A DNA stretch of 64,000 bases from Brevundimonas bullata (GCF_014207965.1 NZ_JACHLM010000001.1:620001-684000); one strand, 5' to 3'; numbered from the stretch's first letter, positions 48,712 through 58,035 are shown. Notes: generated from the sequence alone by a model not told the origin. Made by a program: numbers and translations.

Positions 48712-50675
48712 ACGGATACCTGCGTGCCCAACTCGACCACGCGGCCGGGCGGAATATGGAAGAAGTCGGTCGGATTGGCGGCGTTGCGCATCAGGAAGAT
48801 GAACAGCTTGTCCTGCCACAACGGCATGCCCTGACGCGCCGAGGCGACCACGGAACGTCGGCCAAGGAAGAAGCTGGTCGACATGATGTCGAACTTCAGC
48901 CCCTGCTTGCGGCACAGGCCGAGCGCGCGGGGCACGTTCGGCGTCTCCATGAAGCCATAGGTGATGGTCAGCCGTTTGAAGTCGTCGCTGATCGGCTCCA
49001 TCGTCACCCGCTGGCTGTCGGACACGCGCGGGCGATCGGCGGTGTGGACGGTCAGGATGACGTTCTTCTCGTGCAGCACCTTGTTGTGCTTGAGATTGTG
49101 CATCAAGGCCACCGGCGCGACCTCGGGGTCCGAGGTCAGGAAGATGGCCGTGCCCGGCGCGCGGTGCGGCGGACGGGCCTTCAGCATCTCGATCAGGTCG
49201 CTGAGCGGCAGGCTGTCCTTGCGGGTCTTCTCGGTCAGGATCTGCGTGCCGCGCACCCAGGTCCACATGATCAGCACCAGGCCGCCGCCCAGGACCAGCG
49301 GCATCCAGGCGCCGTCTGGAATCTTGAGCAGGTTGGAGGTCAGGAAGACGCCGTCGATAACGCCGAACGGGATCAGGGTCCCCAGCACCGCCCACATCGG
49401 CCACTTCCACTTCTTGGTCACCACCGACCAAGCCATCAGGGTGTTGACCAGCATGGTGCCGGTGACGGCCACGCCGTAAGCCGCCGTCAGATTATGCGAC
49501 GACTGGAAGGTCAGAAGCAGGAAGAGGACCCCGATCATCAGCAGGCTGTTGACCGCCGGGACATAGATCTGGCCGGCCAGGGTCTCGGAGGTGTTGCGGA
49601 TGTCGATGCGCGGCAGCAGGCCCAGTTGGACCGCTTGCTGCGTCACCGAGAAGGCGCCCGTGATGACCGCTTGGCTGGCGATGACCGTGGCCGCCGTGGC
49701 CAGGATCAGCATGGGCCAGTAGATCATCTGCGGCACCATGTTCCAGAACGGATTGTCCGCCGCCCCGGGGTTGGCCAGCAGGAAGGCGCCCTGGCCCAGA
49801 TAGTTCAGCGTCAGGCAGGGCAGAACCACGAACAGCCAGCCTTGACGGATCGGCGCCTTGCCGAAATGGCCCATGTCCGCATAGAGGGCCTCGGCCCCCG
49901 TGACGGCCAGGAAGACGCTGCCCAGGATGACGAAGCCGAGGAAGCCGTCCTTGAGCAGCAGCTCGACGCCATAGGTCGGCGACAGGGCGCGCAGGATCGA
50001 GATGTCGTCAAAGATGTGCGTCAGGCCCAGCACGCCGAGGCTTAGGAACCAGACGGCGGTGATGGGGCCGAAGAACCGGGCCAGGCCGGCGGTGCCGCGC
50101 GACTGAACCAAAAACAAGGCGATCAGAATGCCCGCCGAGATCGGCAGGATGAAGGGGTCCAGCTCTCCGTTCAGGCCGGGCGCGTCCTTCAGGCCCTCGA
50201 CCGCCGACAGCACCGAAATGGCGGGGGTGATGACGCCGTCGCTGTAGAAAAGGGCCGCGCCGCAGACGCCGAGGATGAACAGCCAGGCGCTGCGTCGGCC
50301 GACCGCGTGCTGGGCCAGGGCCATCAGCGACAGGGTGCCGCCCTCGCCCTTGTTGTCGGCCCGCATCAGGAACATGACGTATTTGAACGTCACCACGATC
50401 ATCAGGGCCCAGAAGGCCAGGGAGACCACGCCGATAATGGCCAGTTCCCCGCCGACGCCCTTCTGGGCGTGGCCGATGGCCTCCCGCAGGGCGTAGATCG
50501 GGCTGGTGCCGATGTCGCCGAAGACCACGCCGATGGCGCCCAGGATCAGGGCGCGATGGGTCGCCTTGCCGTATCCGGTCCCGTGATTGGGCGGAGACGG
50601 AGTCTGGGCGTGCGGATTTTCGGAAGCGTTTGCGGCAGACGGTGTCGCGTCGCCGCGGGGCGTATCCCCAGCCAT
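48708..50675 (-). CDS. kup: Low-affinity potassium transporter Kup
   Basis: Proton-coupled K+ uptake permease with about twelve transmembrane helices and a cytoplasmic C-terminal domain, 655 residues. Family blocks include ALILGAIGVVFGDIGTSPIYAL at the first helix, DNKGEGGTLSLMALAQ, and the GADALYADMGHFG-like ALYADMGHFGKAPIRQGW. The polar N-terminal 30 residues are Asn/Pro/Thr-rich. The start ATG is at 50673-50675. It is coupled to rsmB by a four-base overlap, which is an odd functional pair. Confidence 0.95.
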   Translation of the reverse strand: MAGDTPRGDATPSAANASENPHAQTPSPPNHGTGYGKATHRALILGAIGVVFGDIGTSPIYALREAIGHAQKGVGGELAIIGVVSLAFWALMIVVTFKYVMFLMRADNKGEGGTLSLMALAQHAVGRRSAWLFILGVCGAALFYSDGVITPAISVLSAVEGLKDAPGLNGELDPFILPISAGILIALFLVQSRGTAGLARFFGPITAVWFLSLGVLGLTHIFDDISILRALSPTYGVELLLKDGFLGFVILGSVFLAVTGAEALYADMGHFGKAPIRQGWLFVVLPCLTLNYLGQGAFLLANPGAADNPFWNMVPQMIYWPMLILATAATVIASQAVITGAFSVTQQAVQLGLLPRIDIRNTSETLAGQIYVPAVNSLLMIGVLFLLLTFQSSHNLTAAYGVAVTGTMLVNTLMAWSVVTKKWKWPMWAVLGTLIPFGVIDGVFLTSNLLKIPDGAWMPLVLGGGLVLIMWTWVRGTQILTEKTRKDSLPLSDLIEMLKARPPHRAPGTAIFLTSDPEVAPVALMHNLKHNKVLHEKNVILTVHTADRPRVSDSQRVTMEPISDDFKRLTITYGFMETPNVPRALGLCRKQGLKFDIMSTSFFLGRRSVVASARQGMPLWQDKLFIFLMRNAANPTDFFHIPPGRVVELGTQVSV

Positions 50676-50748
50676 GCATGACCTCCGGGCCGCGCGATGG
50701 GCGCGCCCATTAACAGCGGCGGGCCTTTAGACCCTTTCCGTCAGCGGT

Positions 50749-51504
50749 TCAATCGGCCCGCGGTTCCGCCCGTCGGGCGGCCGACAGAATGCGCCGGTCA
50801 GCCTTGGCCTGAACCAGAACTACGACGTTGTCTTCAGAGGAAGAATCGCCGGGAAGGGCGAAAAGAACCGGACGTCCGCTCCAGTCGCCGAGACGACGCA
50901 CTTCGCGCACCACATTGACGTGACGGACCTGCTGGCCGCGGTTGTCGCCCTGACGCACCTCGACGGTCTGAAGGCCCGGCTGATAGATGACGGCCAGGAT
51001 CTCGGCCCCGCCGCGCGGCGGGCGACCCGAGCCGACGCCCACCCGGTCGCCGGTCTCGCGGAACTCGATCTCGGGCGGATGCAGGCGAGCGGCGGCCTCG
51101 GCGTCGATGGCGGCCTGAAGCTCGGGCGAGCGGGCGCCGGACACTTGACGGCGACCGTCGATCACCACCTGGGGCGTCGAAACGTTCCTCAGCTTCAGCG
51201 CCTGACGATAGGCCTGCTGACGCGCGGCGAACTCGGGCTTGGCGAAGGTGTCGGACCAACCGAGGTAGTCCCAGTATCCGACACCATAGGTCAGGGCGAT
51301 CACCCCCGGCGCATTCGCCACCGCCTCGAGCGTGCGGTTGGCGTCGGGACAGCCGGAACACCCCTGGGCCGTGAACAGCTCGACCACCACCGGCTGGACC
51401 GCGGCGTCGCGCTCGCGCGGCGGCCCGGCGGCGGCGGTCAGCAGACCGACGCCTGCGACCGTGGCGGCTATCATCCCGAACCTGATCGAACCCCGTGCCG
51501 TCAT
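50749..51504 (-). CDS. DUF1223 exported thioredoxin-fold protein
   Basis: The 251-residue product has a signal peptide (GMIAATVAGVGLLTAAAG) and a thioredoxin-like start VVVELFTAQGCSGCPDAN with a C-x-x-C at Cys49-Cys52. The DUF1223 blocks ALTYGVGYWDYLGWSDTFA and STPQVVIDGRRQVSGA follow. The CxxC suggests a redox or disulfide-related role in the periplasm, but the family is uncharacterised. Initiation could also occur at Met11. It lies downstream of the S9 peptidase genes on the same strand, separated by a palindromic repeat. Confidence 0.9.
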   Translation of the reverse strand: MTARGSIRFGMIAATVAGVGLLTAAAGPPRERDAAVQPVVVELFTAQGCSGCPDANRTLEAVANAPGVIALTYGVGYWDYLGWSDTFAKPEFAARQQAYRQALKLRNVSTPQVVIDGRRQVSGARSPELQAAIDAEAAARLHPPEIEFRETGDRVGVGSGRPPRGGAEILAVIYQPGLQTVEVRQGDNRGQQVRHVNVVREVRRLGDWSGRPVLFALPGDSSSEDNVVVLVQAKADRRILSAARRAEPRAD

Positions 51505-51576
51505 CTGTCGATCCTAGCCTGTCGATCCGTCCGCGCCGCTCATAAAACCGTGAAGGGGAAGAAGCGCCTGAACTTC

Positions 51577-51613
51577 GTCATCCCGGCCCAGCGAAGCGGA
51601 GAGCCGGGATGAC
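51577..51613. repeat. GTCATCCCGG-type palindrome, shortest copy
   Basis: The 11-bp arms GTCATCCCGGC / GCCGGGATGAC (51577-51587 and 51603-51613) enclose AGCGAAGCGGAGA-like sequence shared with the longer copies. It lies between DUF1223 and the S9 peptidase. Confidence 0.8.
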
Positions 51614-51621
51614 GGGGAGGG

Positions 51622-53826
51622 TTAGTCCATCAGCTGCTGGCTGAGATAGACATAGTGCCGGGCCCAGCGGCGGGCGTTGGCGACCGGGTCGGCGTCATTG
51701 GAGTGACCGCCGGCCGTGTCCTCGAAATAGAGATGGTCGTGGCCCTGATCGCCCAGGCGCGCGGCGAACTTGCGGGCGTGGCCGGGGTGGACGCGGTCGT
51801 CGCGCGTATTGGTGGTGATGTAGACGCGCGGATACTTCACCTCGGGCCGCAGCTGCTGATAGGCCGAGTAGCGGGCGATGAACTCGGCGTCGGCGGGGAT
51901 GCGCGGGTCGCCGTACTCGCCGATCCACGAGGCGCCGGCGGGCAGGTCCTGATAGCGCAGCATGTCGATCAGCGGACTTTCGATCACCGCCGCGTTGAAC
52001 AGTTCCGGGTGCTGGGTGATCGACACGGAGGTCAGGACGCCGCCGTTCGAGCGGCCATAGATGCCCAGGTGGCGCGGGCTGGTGATCCCGCGCTGCTCCA
52101 GATCGCGGGCCACGGCGGCGAAGTCGTCAAAGGCGCGCTGGCGGTTTTCACGCAGGGCCGCCTGGTGCCAGGCGGGACCAAACTCGCCGCCGCCACGGAT
52201 ATTGGCCTGGACGAAGACGCCGCCATTCTCGAGCCAGAGCTTGCCCATCTCGGGCTTGTAGGCGGGCGGGAAGCTGGCCTGGAAGCCGCCGTAGCCGAAC
52301 AGGATGGTCGGGCCGGTCCCGTCCATCGCCAGGTCCTTGGGCCGGGTGACGAAGTAGGGGATTTTCGTCCCGTCGGTCGAGGTCGCCTCAAACTGCTCGA
52401 CCACATGGGTCGCGGCGTCGAACTTGGCCGGGGCCGACTTCAGCTCGGTCAGGGCGGCGGTGGCGACGTCGGCCAGACTGAGGGTTGGCGGCGTCAGGAA
52501 GCCCTGGGTCGAGACAAAGACCTGCCCCTTCGACTTGGAGCTGTCGCCCAGACCCACGGCGCTGTTGGCGGGGACGGCCAGTTCGGTCACGGTCCAGCCG
52601 TTCGCGCTCGGGGTGAAGCGCTTCAGCGTGCCGACGACGTTGTCGGCGATGACGGCGACGATGCTGCCGGAGAAGACCGTCACGTTTTGCAGCGACTGGC
52701 GCGGACCGGGCGAGAAGATGACGGGCGAGGGGCCGTTCGGGGCGACGGGCGTCATTCCGACCGTCGGCTCCAGCGCAGCAAACGGCAAGGACACCAGGGA
52801 GCCGGCCTTGTAGTCGACGCCGCGCAGGGTCCAGTCCTGCTCGGGCGAGAAGACCAGACGCCCTGCCATGACGCCTTCAACGGCGACCCGTTCCGGCAGA
52901 TTCAGCTTGTGCGGCTTGCCGTCGGCGCCCAAGGCCCAGGTCTCTGAACGATAGGTGTCCAGCGGACGGCTGAACAGGACAGCCTCGACCGCCCCGGCCT
53001 TGTCGCGGAAGACCATGGGCGAGACGCCGTAGCCGCCGTCCGACTGCTGGCCGCGGTAAACCTCGGTCGCATGGGCCAGCGGGTGGCCGCGTTTCAGGGA
53101 TTTGACGATGAAGGGATAGCCCGACTCCGTCATCGTGCCGGGACCGAAGTCGGTGGCGATCAGCAGGGTGTCGCGGTCCAGCCAGGTCAGGCGATGTTTG
53201 CCCTCAGGGATGACGAAGCCGCCATCGACGAAACGCTTGGTGGTCAGGTCGAACTCGCGGACCGTCACGGCGTCCTTGCCGCCGTCCGACAGATTGATCA
53301 GGCAACGGGTCTCGTCCGGCGCCAGGCAGTTGGCGCCCTTGAACACCCAGTCGCGGCCTTCAGCCTTGGCCAGGGCGTCGATGTCCAGCAGGGTCTCCCA
53401 CTGCGGCTGGGCGGTGCGATAGCTGTCCAGCGTCGTGCGACGCCAGACGCCCTTGGGATTGGCGGCGTCCTGCCAGAAGTTGCCTAGGCCCTCGCCCAGG
53501 AAGCTGACGCCGGGAATGCGGTCGGTGGCTGTCAGGATAGCCTCGGCCTGCTGGCGGAAGGGCTCGTAGCGGCGGTCGCCGGTCAGGGCGGCCAACGCCT
53601 TTTCGTTCGAGGCGGCGACGAAGGCGCGAGCCTCGACCCCGTCCACCTCTTCCAGCGCCAGATGATCGTCGGCGGCCTTGACCCCCTCGGGCGTCAGGTC
53701 CCGCGGGAAATGGGGCGGCGGCGTGGTCGCAGAGGCGACGGCCGGGTCGGTCGGCGCCAGGGCCAGGGCCGGACAGGCGGCGAGGATCAGCACCGGCAGG
53801 GCGGCGGACAGGAACAGGGACTTCAT
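51622..53826 (-). CDS. Exported prolyl oligopeptidase-family peptidase (S9), copy 1
   Basis: The 734-residue serine peptidase has a signal peptide (MKSLFLSAALPVLILAACPALA). An N-terminal beta-propeller (about 90-430) and an alpha/beta hydrolase domain follow. The nucleophile is Ser593 in YGRSNGG. The Asp and His of the triad are in TRDDRVHPGHARK and TAGGHSND. Propeller blocks such as FWQDAANPKGVWRRTTLDSYRT are shared with the tandem copy. It probably degrades short proline-containing peptides in the periplasm. A 127-bp palindrome separates it from copy 2, which lies upstream on the same strand. Confidence 0.93.
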   Translation of the reverse strand: MKSLFLSAALPVLILAACPALALAPTDPAVASATTPPPHFPRDLTPEGVKAADDHLALEEVDGVEARAFVAASNEKALAALTGDRRYEPFRQQAEAILTATDRIPGVSFLGEGLGNFWQDAANPKGVWRRTTLDSYRTAQPQWETLLDIDALAKAEGRDWVFKGANCLAPDETRCLINLSDGGKDAVTVREFDLTTKRFVDGGFVIPEGKHRLTWLDRDTLLIATDFGPGTMTESGYPFIVKSLKRGHPLAHATEVYRGQQSDGGYGVSPMVFRDKAGAVEAVLFSRPLDTYRSETWALGADGKPHKLNLPERVAVEGVMAGRLVFSPEQDWTLRGVDYKAGSLVSLPFAALEPTVGMTPVAPNGPSPVIFSPGPRQSLQNVTVFSGSIVAVIADNVVGTLKRFTPSANGWTVTELAVPANSAVGLGDSSKSKGQVFVSTQGFLTPPTLSLADVATAALTELKSAPAKFDAATHVVEQFEATSTDGTKIPYFVTRPKDLAMDGTGPTILFGYGGFQASFPPAYKPEMGKLWLENGGVFVQANIRGGGEFGPAWHQAALRENRQRAFDDFAAVARDLEQRGITSPRHLGIYGRSNGGVLTSVSITQHPELFNAAVIESPLIDMLRYQDLPAGASWIGEYGDPRIPADAEFIARYSAYQQLRPEVKYPRVYITTNTRDDRVHPGHARKFAARLGDQGHDHLYFEDTAGGHSNDADPVANARRWARHYVYLSQQLMD

Positions 53827-53834
53827 GGTTTTCT

Positions 53835-53961
53835 CCGCTCATCCCCGCGGAGGCGGGGACCCAGAACTTTGGCTCAACCGCCGCCGTCAGACTGTTCGCT
53901 CATGTCCCAGGTTCGAGCGTGAGGCTCAAACCTGGGTCCCCGCCTCCGCGGGGGTGAGCGG
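53835..53961. repeat. 127-bp palindromic element between the two S9 peptidase genes
   Basis: A 30-base inverted repeat (53835-53864 versus 53932-53961) has one mismatch. A second, inner inverted repeat (CCCAGGTTCGAG near 53906 and CTCAAACCTGGG near 53925) makes the element nested. No coding potential is seen. Confidence 0.85.
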
Positions 53962-53968
53962 GGAGGGG

Positions 53969-56146
53969 TTACGGCTTCGCCGGTTCGTCCATCAGGCGGC
54001 GCGTCAGATAGGTGTATTCCAGCGCGATGCGGCGGGCCGTTTCGCGCAGGTTGGCGCCGGCGGCGTGGCCGCCGTCAGTGTTTTCATAGAAGAGGACCGG
54101 ATAGCCCAATTCCTCCAGCCGGGCCGCCGCCTTGCGGGCGTGGCCGGGGTGGACGCGGTCGTCCTTGGTCGAGGTGTGGATGAAGACCTCGGGATAGGGC
54201 TGGCCCGCCGCCAGCTTCTGATAGGGCGAGTATGCCTCGATCCAGGCGCGCTGTTCGGGGATGTCCGGGTTGCCGTACTCGCCGATCCACGAGGCGCCGG
54301 CCAAGAGCTTGTGGAAGCGCAGCATGTCGAACAGGGGCACCTGGATGACGGCGGCGTTGATCAAGTCCGGGCGCTGGGTCAGCATGGCGCCCATGAACAG
54401 GCCGCCTTGCGAGCCGCCCATGATCCCGAGATGCGGCTGGCTGGTGACGCCGCGCGTGATCAGGTCCTGGGCCACGGCCTGGAAGTCCTCGTGGGCGCGC
54501 TGGCGGTTTTCCTGCTGGGCCGCCTGGTGCCACTTGGGTCCGAACTCGCCGCCGCCGCGCGTATTGGCGATGACATAGACGCCCCCACGCTCCAGCCACA
54601 ACTTGCCGACCGTCGGCGAATAGCCGGGCAGCAGCGACGACTGGAAGCCGCCGTAGCCGTAGAGCAGCGTCGGGTTCGAGCCGTCCATGGCCATGGCGTC
54701 CTTATGGACGACGAAATAGGGGATCATGGTGCCGTCGGCGCTGCGGGCCTCGAACTGATCCACGGTCATGCCCGTGGCGTCGAACTTGGCGGGCAGGGAC
54801 TTGGTCAGCGAGAGCGCGCCGGTCGCCGCATCGGCCAGATAAAGGCTGGACGGGTTCAGATAGCCGGCGACGCTGACGAAGATCTTGTCGTCCTGTTCCG
54901 AGGCCGAACCGACGCCGACGGTGACGTTCTGCGGCAGGTCCAAGCGCGTGCGCGCCCATTCACCCGACGGGTTCGGACGATAGACATAGACCGAGCCGCG
55001 CACGTTTTCATAAAGCGCCACGACCAGGGTGTTGCGGGTGGCGTTGATGCCCTCGATCGCCTCGCGATCGCCTGGACGGATGACCAGTTGAGCGGGCGTC
55101 TTGGGATCGGCCAGCCAGGCTTGCAGGTTCCAGGCGATGACGTCGCCGGTCTTGAATTCCTGACCCGAGGGCGCGGTCCAGTCCTGATCCGTGGTCACCA
55201 CCATCTGGCCGGCGACCAGGGCGTTGATATTGCCCTTCAGCGGCAGTTCCAGCTGGGTCGTCGTGCCGTCGGCGTTCAGGCGCCAGGTTTCGCTCTCATA
55301 GAAGTTGATCCCCCGGTTCAGCAGCACGGCCTGCACCACGCCGTCCGCGTCGCGCAGGGTGTAGCCCGAGACGGAGACGTCGGTCTTCTGGCCGGCGAAG
55401 ACCTCGACGGCCTGATCGACGCTCTGGCCGCGCTTCATCAGGCGCACCGTGCGCGGATAGCCCGAGTCCGTCAGCGACCCCTCGCCGAAGTCGCGCGAGA
55501 TCAGGACCGTGTCCTTGTCGATCCAGGCGGCGCCGCCCTTGGATTCCGGCAGCGAGATGCCGCCCTCGACGAAGGTTTTCGTGACGCTGTCGAACTCGCG
55601 GATCGTCACCGCATCCTTGCCGCCGTTCGACAGGGACAGCAGGCAGTAGCGTTCCTCGGGCGGCAGGCAGGTCGCGCCCTTGTAAACCCAGTTGGCGCCC
55701 TCAGCGGCCGATAGGGCGTCGATGTCGAGGATGGTCTCCCAGGTCGGCGTAGCGGTGCGATAGGAGTCCAGCGTCGTGCGGCGCCAGATGCCGCGCACAT
55801 GGGTCGCGTCCTGCCAGAAGTTATCGATGTGGCCGTCGTGGGTGAAGCCGGGCGAAGGGATGCGGTCGCGCGACTGGACGATGTCCAGGGCCTGCTGATG
55901 CAGGACCTCATAGCGCGGGTCGCCTTGCAGCGTGCCCAGCGAGGTCTGGTTGTGGGCCTTGACCCAATCCATGGCGCGTTCGCCCTCGACCTCTTCCAGC
56001 CAGATGTAGGGATCGGTCGCGTCACTGGTCGCGAAGCCGGGCGCGGTCGAGGCGGCAGCGGGGGTGTCGGTCGGATGGGCCATGGCGACGGGAGCGGCTC
56101 CGGCGGCGAGAAGAAGGGCGGCGGCGGACGCCAGAGTGCGGATCAT
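53969..56146 (-). CDS. Exported prolyl oligopeptidase-family peptidase (S9), copy 2
   Basis: The 725-residue serine peptidase has a signal peptide (MIRTLASAAALLLAAGAAPVAMA). It is a paralog of the downstream gene with the same order of blocks. The N-terminal DPYIWLEEVEGERAMDWV is the usual S9A start, then the propeller with FWQDATHVRGIWRRTTLDSYRT. The nucleophile is Ser579 in MGGSQGG, with Asp and His in TKDDRVHPGHARK and DGGHAAG. The nucleophile elbow differs from copy 1 (GGSQGG versus GRSNGG), so the specificities may have diverged. Confidence 0.93.
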   Translation of the reverse strand: MIRTLASAAALLLAAGAAPVAMAHPTDTPAAASTAPGFATSDATDPYIWLEEVEGERAMDWVKAHNQTSLGTLQGDPRYEVLHQQALDIVQSRDRIPSPGFTHDGHIDNFWQDATHVRGIWRRTTLDSYRTATPTWETILDIDALSAAEGANWVYKGATCLPPEERYCLLSLSNGGKDAVTIREFDSVTKTFVEGGISLPESKGGAAWIDKDTVLISRDFGEGSLTDSGYPRTVRLMKRGQSVDQAVEVFAGQKTDVSVSGYTLRDADGVVQAVLLNRGINFYESETWRLNADGTTTQLELPLKGNINALVAGQMVVTTDQDWTAPSGQEFKTGDVIAWNLQAWLADPKTPAQLVIRPGDREAIEGINATRNTLVVALYENVRGSVYVYRPNPSGEWARTRLDLPQNVTVGVGSASEQDDKIFVSVAGYLNPSSLYLADAATGALSLTKSLPAKFDATGMTVDQFEARSADGTMIPYFVVHKDAMAMDGSNPTLLYGYGGFQSSLLPGYSPTVGKLWLERGGVYVIANTRGGGEFGPKWHQAAQQENRQRAHEDFQAVAQDLITRGVTSQPHLGIMGGSQGGLFMGAMLTQRPDLINAAVIQVPLFDMLRFHKLLAGASWIGEYGNPDIPEQRAWIEAYSPYQKLAAGQPYPEVFIHTSTKDDRVHPGHARKAAARLEELGYPVLFYENTDGGHAAGANLRETARRIALEYTYLTRRLMDEPAKP

Positions 56147-56248
56147 GTGTCATTCCCCAACAGATTTCGGGCGGCACCTTGGCGAGCCGACACGGCGGCG
56201 GCAAGCGCCGGAAACCTTACAAGCCTGTCATCTTTGGTCGCAGGGCGA

Positions 56249-57052
56249 TCAAGCCCCGTCATCCGGGATGCACAGGATCTCGCCGCAAGCCTTGCAGTGA
56301 ACAGCGTCGGGGTCGTGCTTCTGCAGGCCGCAGACGGGGCAGGGGAACTTGACCTTGTGCGGACGGATCAGGGTCTGAGCCAGGCGAATGAACAGGGTGA
56401 TGCCCACCAGCATGACCACGATCGAGATGACCCGCCCCCAGTTGCCCGGCAGGGTGATGTCGCCAAAACCGGTCGTCGTCAGCGTCGCCACGGTGAAATA
56501 GAGGGCGTCCAGATAGCCGTGAATGTGCTCGGCCCGTCCCCGGAAGGCGGCGTAGACGAAGCCGGTGACCACGAAGACGAAGGTGACCAGGGCGGCGAGG
56601 GCGCGGGTGATCTCCTCGACCCGGGTGTCGTCGAAGCGCCGCCCCACCGTGCGCCAGAAGAAGTCGGAATTGAGCAGGGTCCATAGCCGCAGCATCCGCA
56701 GGAAGCCGAAATTCGCCAGCCAGATCGGAAACAGCAGGGTGGCCAGGACAAACAGATCGACCCAGACAATGGGCCGCTTCAACCAGTCCCTGATATCGGA
56801 ATAGGCATAGGCTCGCGCCGCCAGGTCCAGACCCAGAACAGCGGCGATCAGATAGTCGAGCACATAGAAAGCCCAGCCCGCCTCCTTGAGGATAGGCGCG
56901 GCCAGAAAGAAGCCGATGATGGCGATGTCGATGACGATCACCATGAGACGGAACTTCACCGCCTGAGGCTGACCGCCATGATAGAGATAGCGCAGCCGCG
57001 CCCTCAGCCGCAGACCTTCGGATTTGCCGGTTTCGCTCTGATCTGACGCCAT
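56249..57052 (-). CDS. Voltage-gated-type ion channel with C-terminal zinc ribbon
   Basis: The 267-residue product has a six-helix channel layout. Helices start near residue 35; DLIAAVLGLDL and GFLRMLRLW lie in the voltage-sensor region. The potassium selectivity filter TTTGFGD is in the pore loop near 195. Unusually, the C-terminus after the last helix carries a zinc-ribbon-like pattern with Cys238, Cys241, Cys253 and Cys256 (PCPVCG..CKACG). Potassium selectivity is inferred from the filter. The ATG at 57050-57052 is divergent from dapF, 48 bp away. Confidence 0.88.
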   Translation of the reverse strand: MASDQSETGKSEGLRLRARLRYLYHGGQPQAVKFRLMVIVIDIAIIGFFLAAPILKEAGWAFYVLDYLIAAVLGLDLAARAYAYSDIRDWLKRPIVWVDLFVLATLLFPIWLANFGFLRMLRLWTLLNSDFFWRTVGRRFDDTRVEEITRALAALVTFVFVVTGFVYAAFRGRAEHIHGYLDALYFTVATLTTTGFGDITLPGNWGRVISIVVMLVGITLFIRLAQTLIRPHKVKFPCPVCGLQKHDPDAVHCKACGEILCIPDDGA

Positions 57053-57100
57053 CGCCGCCAGCGATACATGAAAGCCGGAAAATTCCTATATGAAGCGGAC

Positions 57101-57946
57101 ATGACCCAAGCCGCCCGTCCCTACATCCGCATGAACGGCGCCGGAAACGCGTTCATCGTCGTCCAGGCCTTTGAAGCGCCGTTTCATCCGACCGAAGCCG
57201 AGGTGCGCGCCCTGGCCGCGCCTGAGGTCGGCCTCGGCGGCTTTGACCAGTTGATCGGCGTCGAGCCGTCCGAGAGCGCGGACGCCTTCATGCGCGTGTG
57301 GAACGCTGACGGCTCGATGGTCCAGACCTGCGGCAACGCCCTGCGCTGCGTGGGATGGCTGCTGCTGGAGGCCACAGGCAAGGAAGAAGTGGTGATCGAC
57401 ACGCTCGGCGGGCCCACCACAGCGCGGCGGGCGGGCGATCATCAGGTGACGGTGGACATGGGCCAACCCCGCCTCGACTGGACCGAGGTGCCGCTGGCCG
57501 AGGAGATGGACACGCGCGGCATCGAGCTTCAGGTCGGGCCGATCGACGCCCCCCTGCTGCACACGCCGGGCGCGGTCTCGATGGGCAACCCCCACGTCGT
57601 CTTCTTCACCGACCAGCAGGACGACGCCTTCGTGCGCGGCTCGGGCTCCCTGATCGAGCACCACCCGCTGTTTCCCGAGGGGGTCAACGTCGGCTTCGCC
57701 AGGGTCATCGACCGCGGCCATATCCGCCTGCGGGTGTGGGAACGCGGCGCGGGTCTGACCCTGGCCTGCGGCACCGGCGCCTGCGCGGCGCTCGTGGCCA
57801 CCGCCCGGCGCGGCCTGACCGAGCGCAAGGCGACCGTCGTGGTCGACGGCGGCGAACTGATCATCGACTGGGACGAGGCGTCCGGCCACGTCTTCATGAC
57901 CGGCCCCGTCGAAACCGAGCGCACAGGGCTTTTGCCACAAAGCTGA
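57101..57946 (+). CDS. dapF: Diaminopimelate epimerase
   Basis: Converts LL- to meso-diaminopimelate for peptidoglycan and lysine. The product is 281 residues. The two catalytic cysteines are present: Cys77 in TCGNALRC and Cys223 in ACGTGACAAL. The N-terminal block reads MNGAGNAFIVV where most homologs have GNDF. The start at 57101 puts this block near residue 8, as usual. An in-frame ATG at 57068 is possible but has no better ribosome binding site. It is divergent from the ion channel gene. Confidence 0.94.
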   Translation: MTQAARPYIRMNGAGNAFIVVQAFEAPFHPTEAEVRALAAPEVGLGGFDQLIGVEPSESADAFMRVWNADGSMVQTCGNALRCVGWLLLEATGKEEVVIDTLGGPTTARRAGDHQVTVDMGQPRLDWTEVPLAEEMDTRGIELQVGPIDAPLLHTPGAVSMGNPHVVFFTDQQDDAFVRGSGSLIEHHPLFPEGVNVGFARVIDRGHIRLRVWERGAGLTLACGTGACAALVATARRGLTERKATVVVDGGELIIDWDEASGHVFMTGPVETERTGLLPQS

Positions 57947-58035
57947 GCATTCAGCGGCCTGACGCTGCGTCAACGGTTGTCCCCACCCGTCCCACGATCT
58001 AGGAACGACGGGCGCCTGCCCTTCCCGAGATCGAA

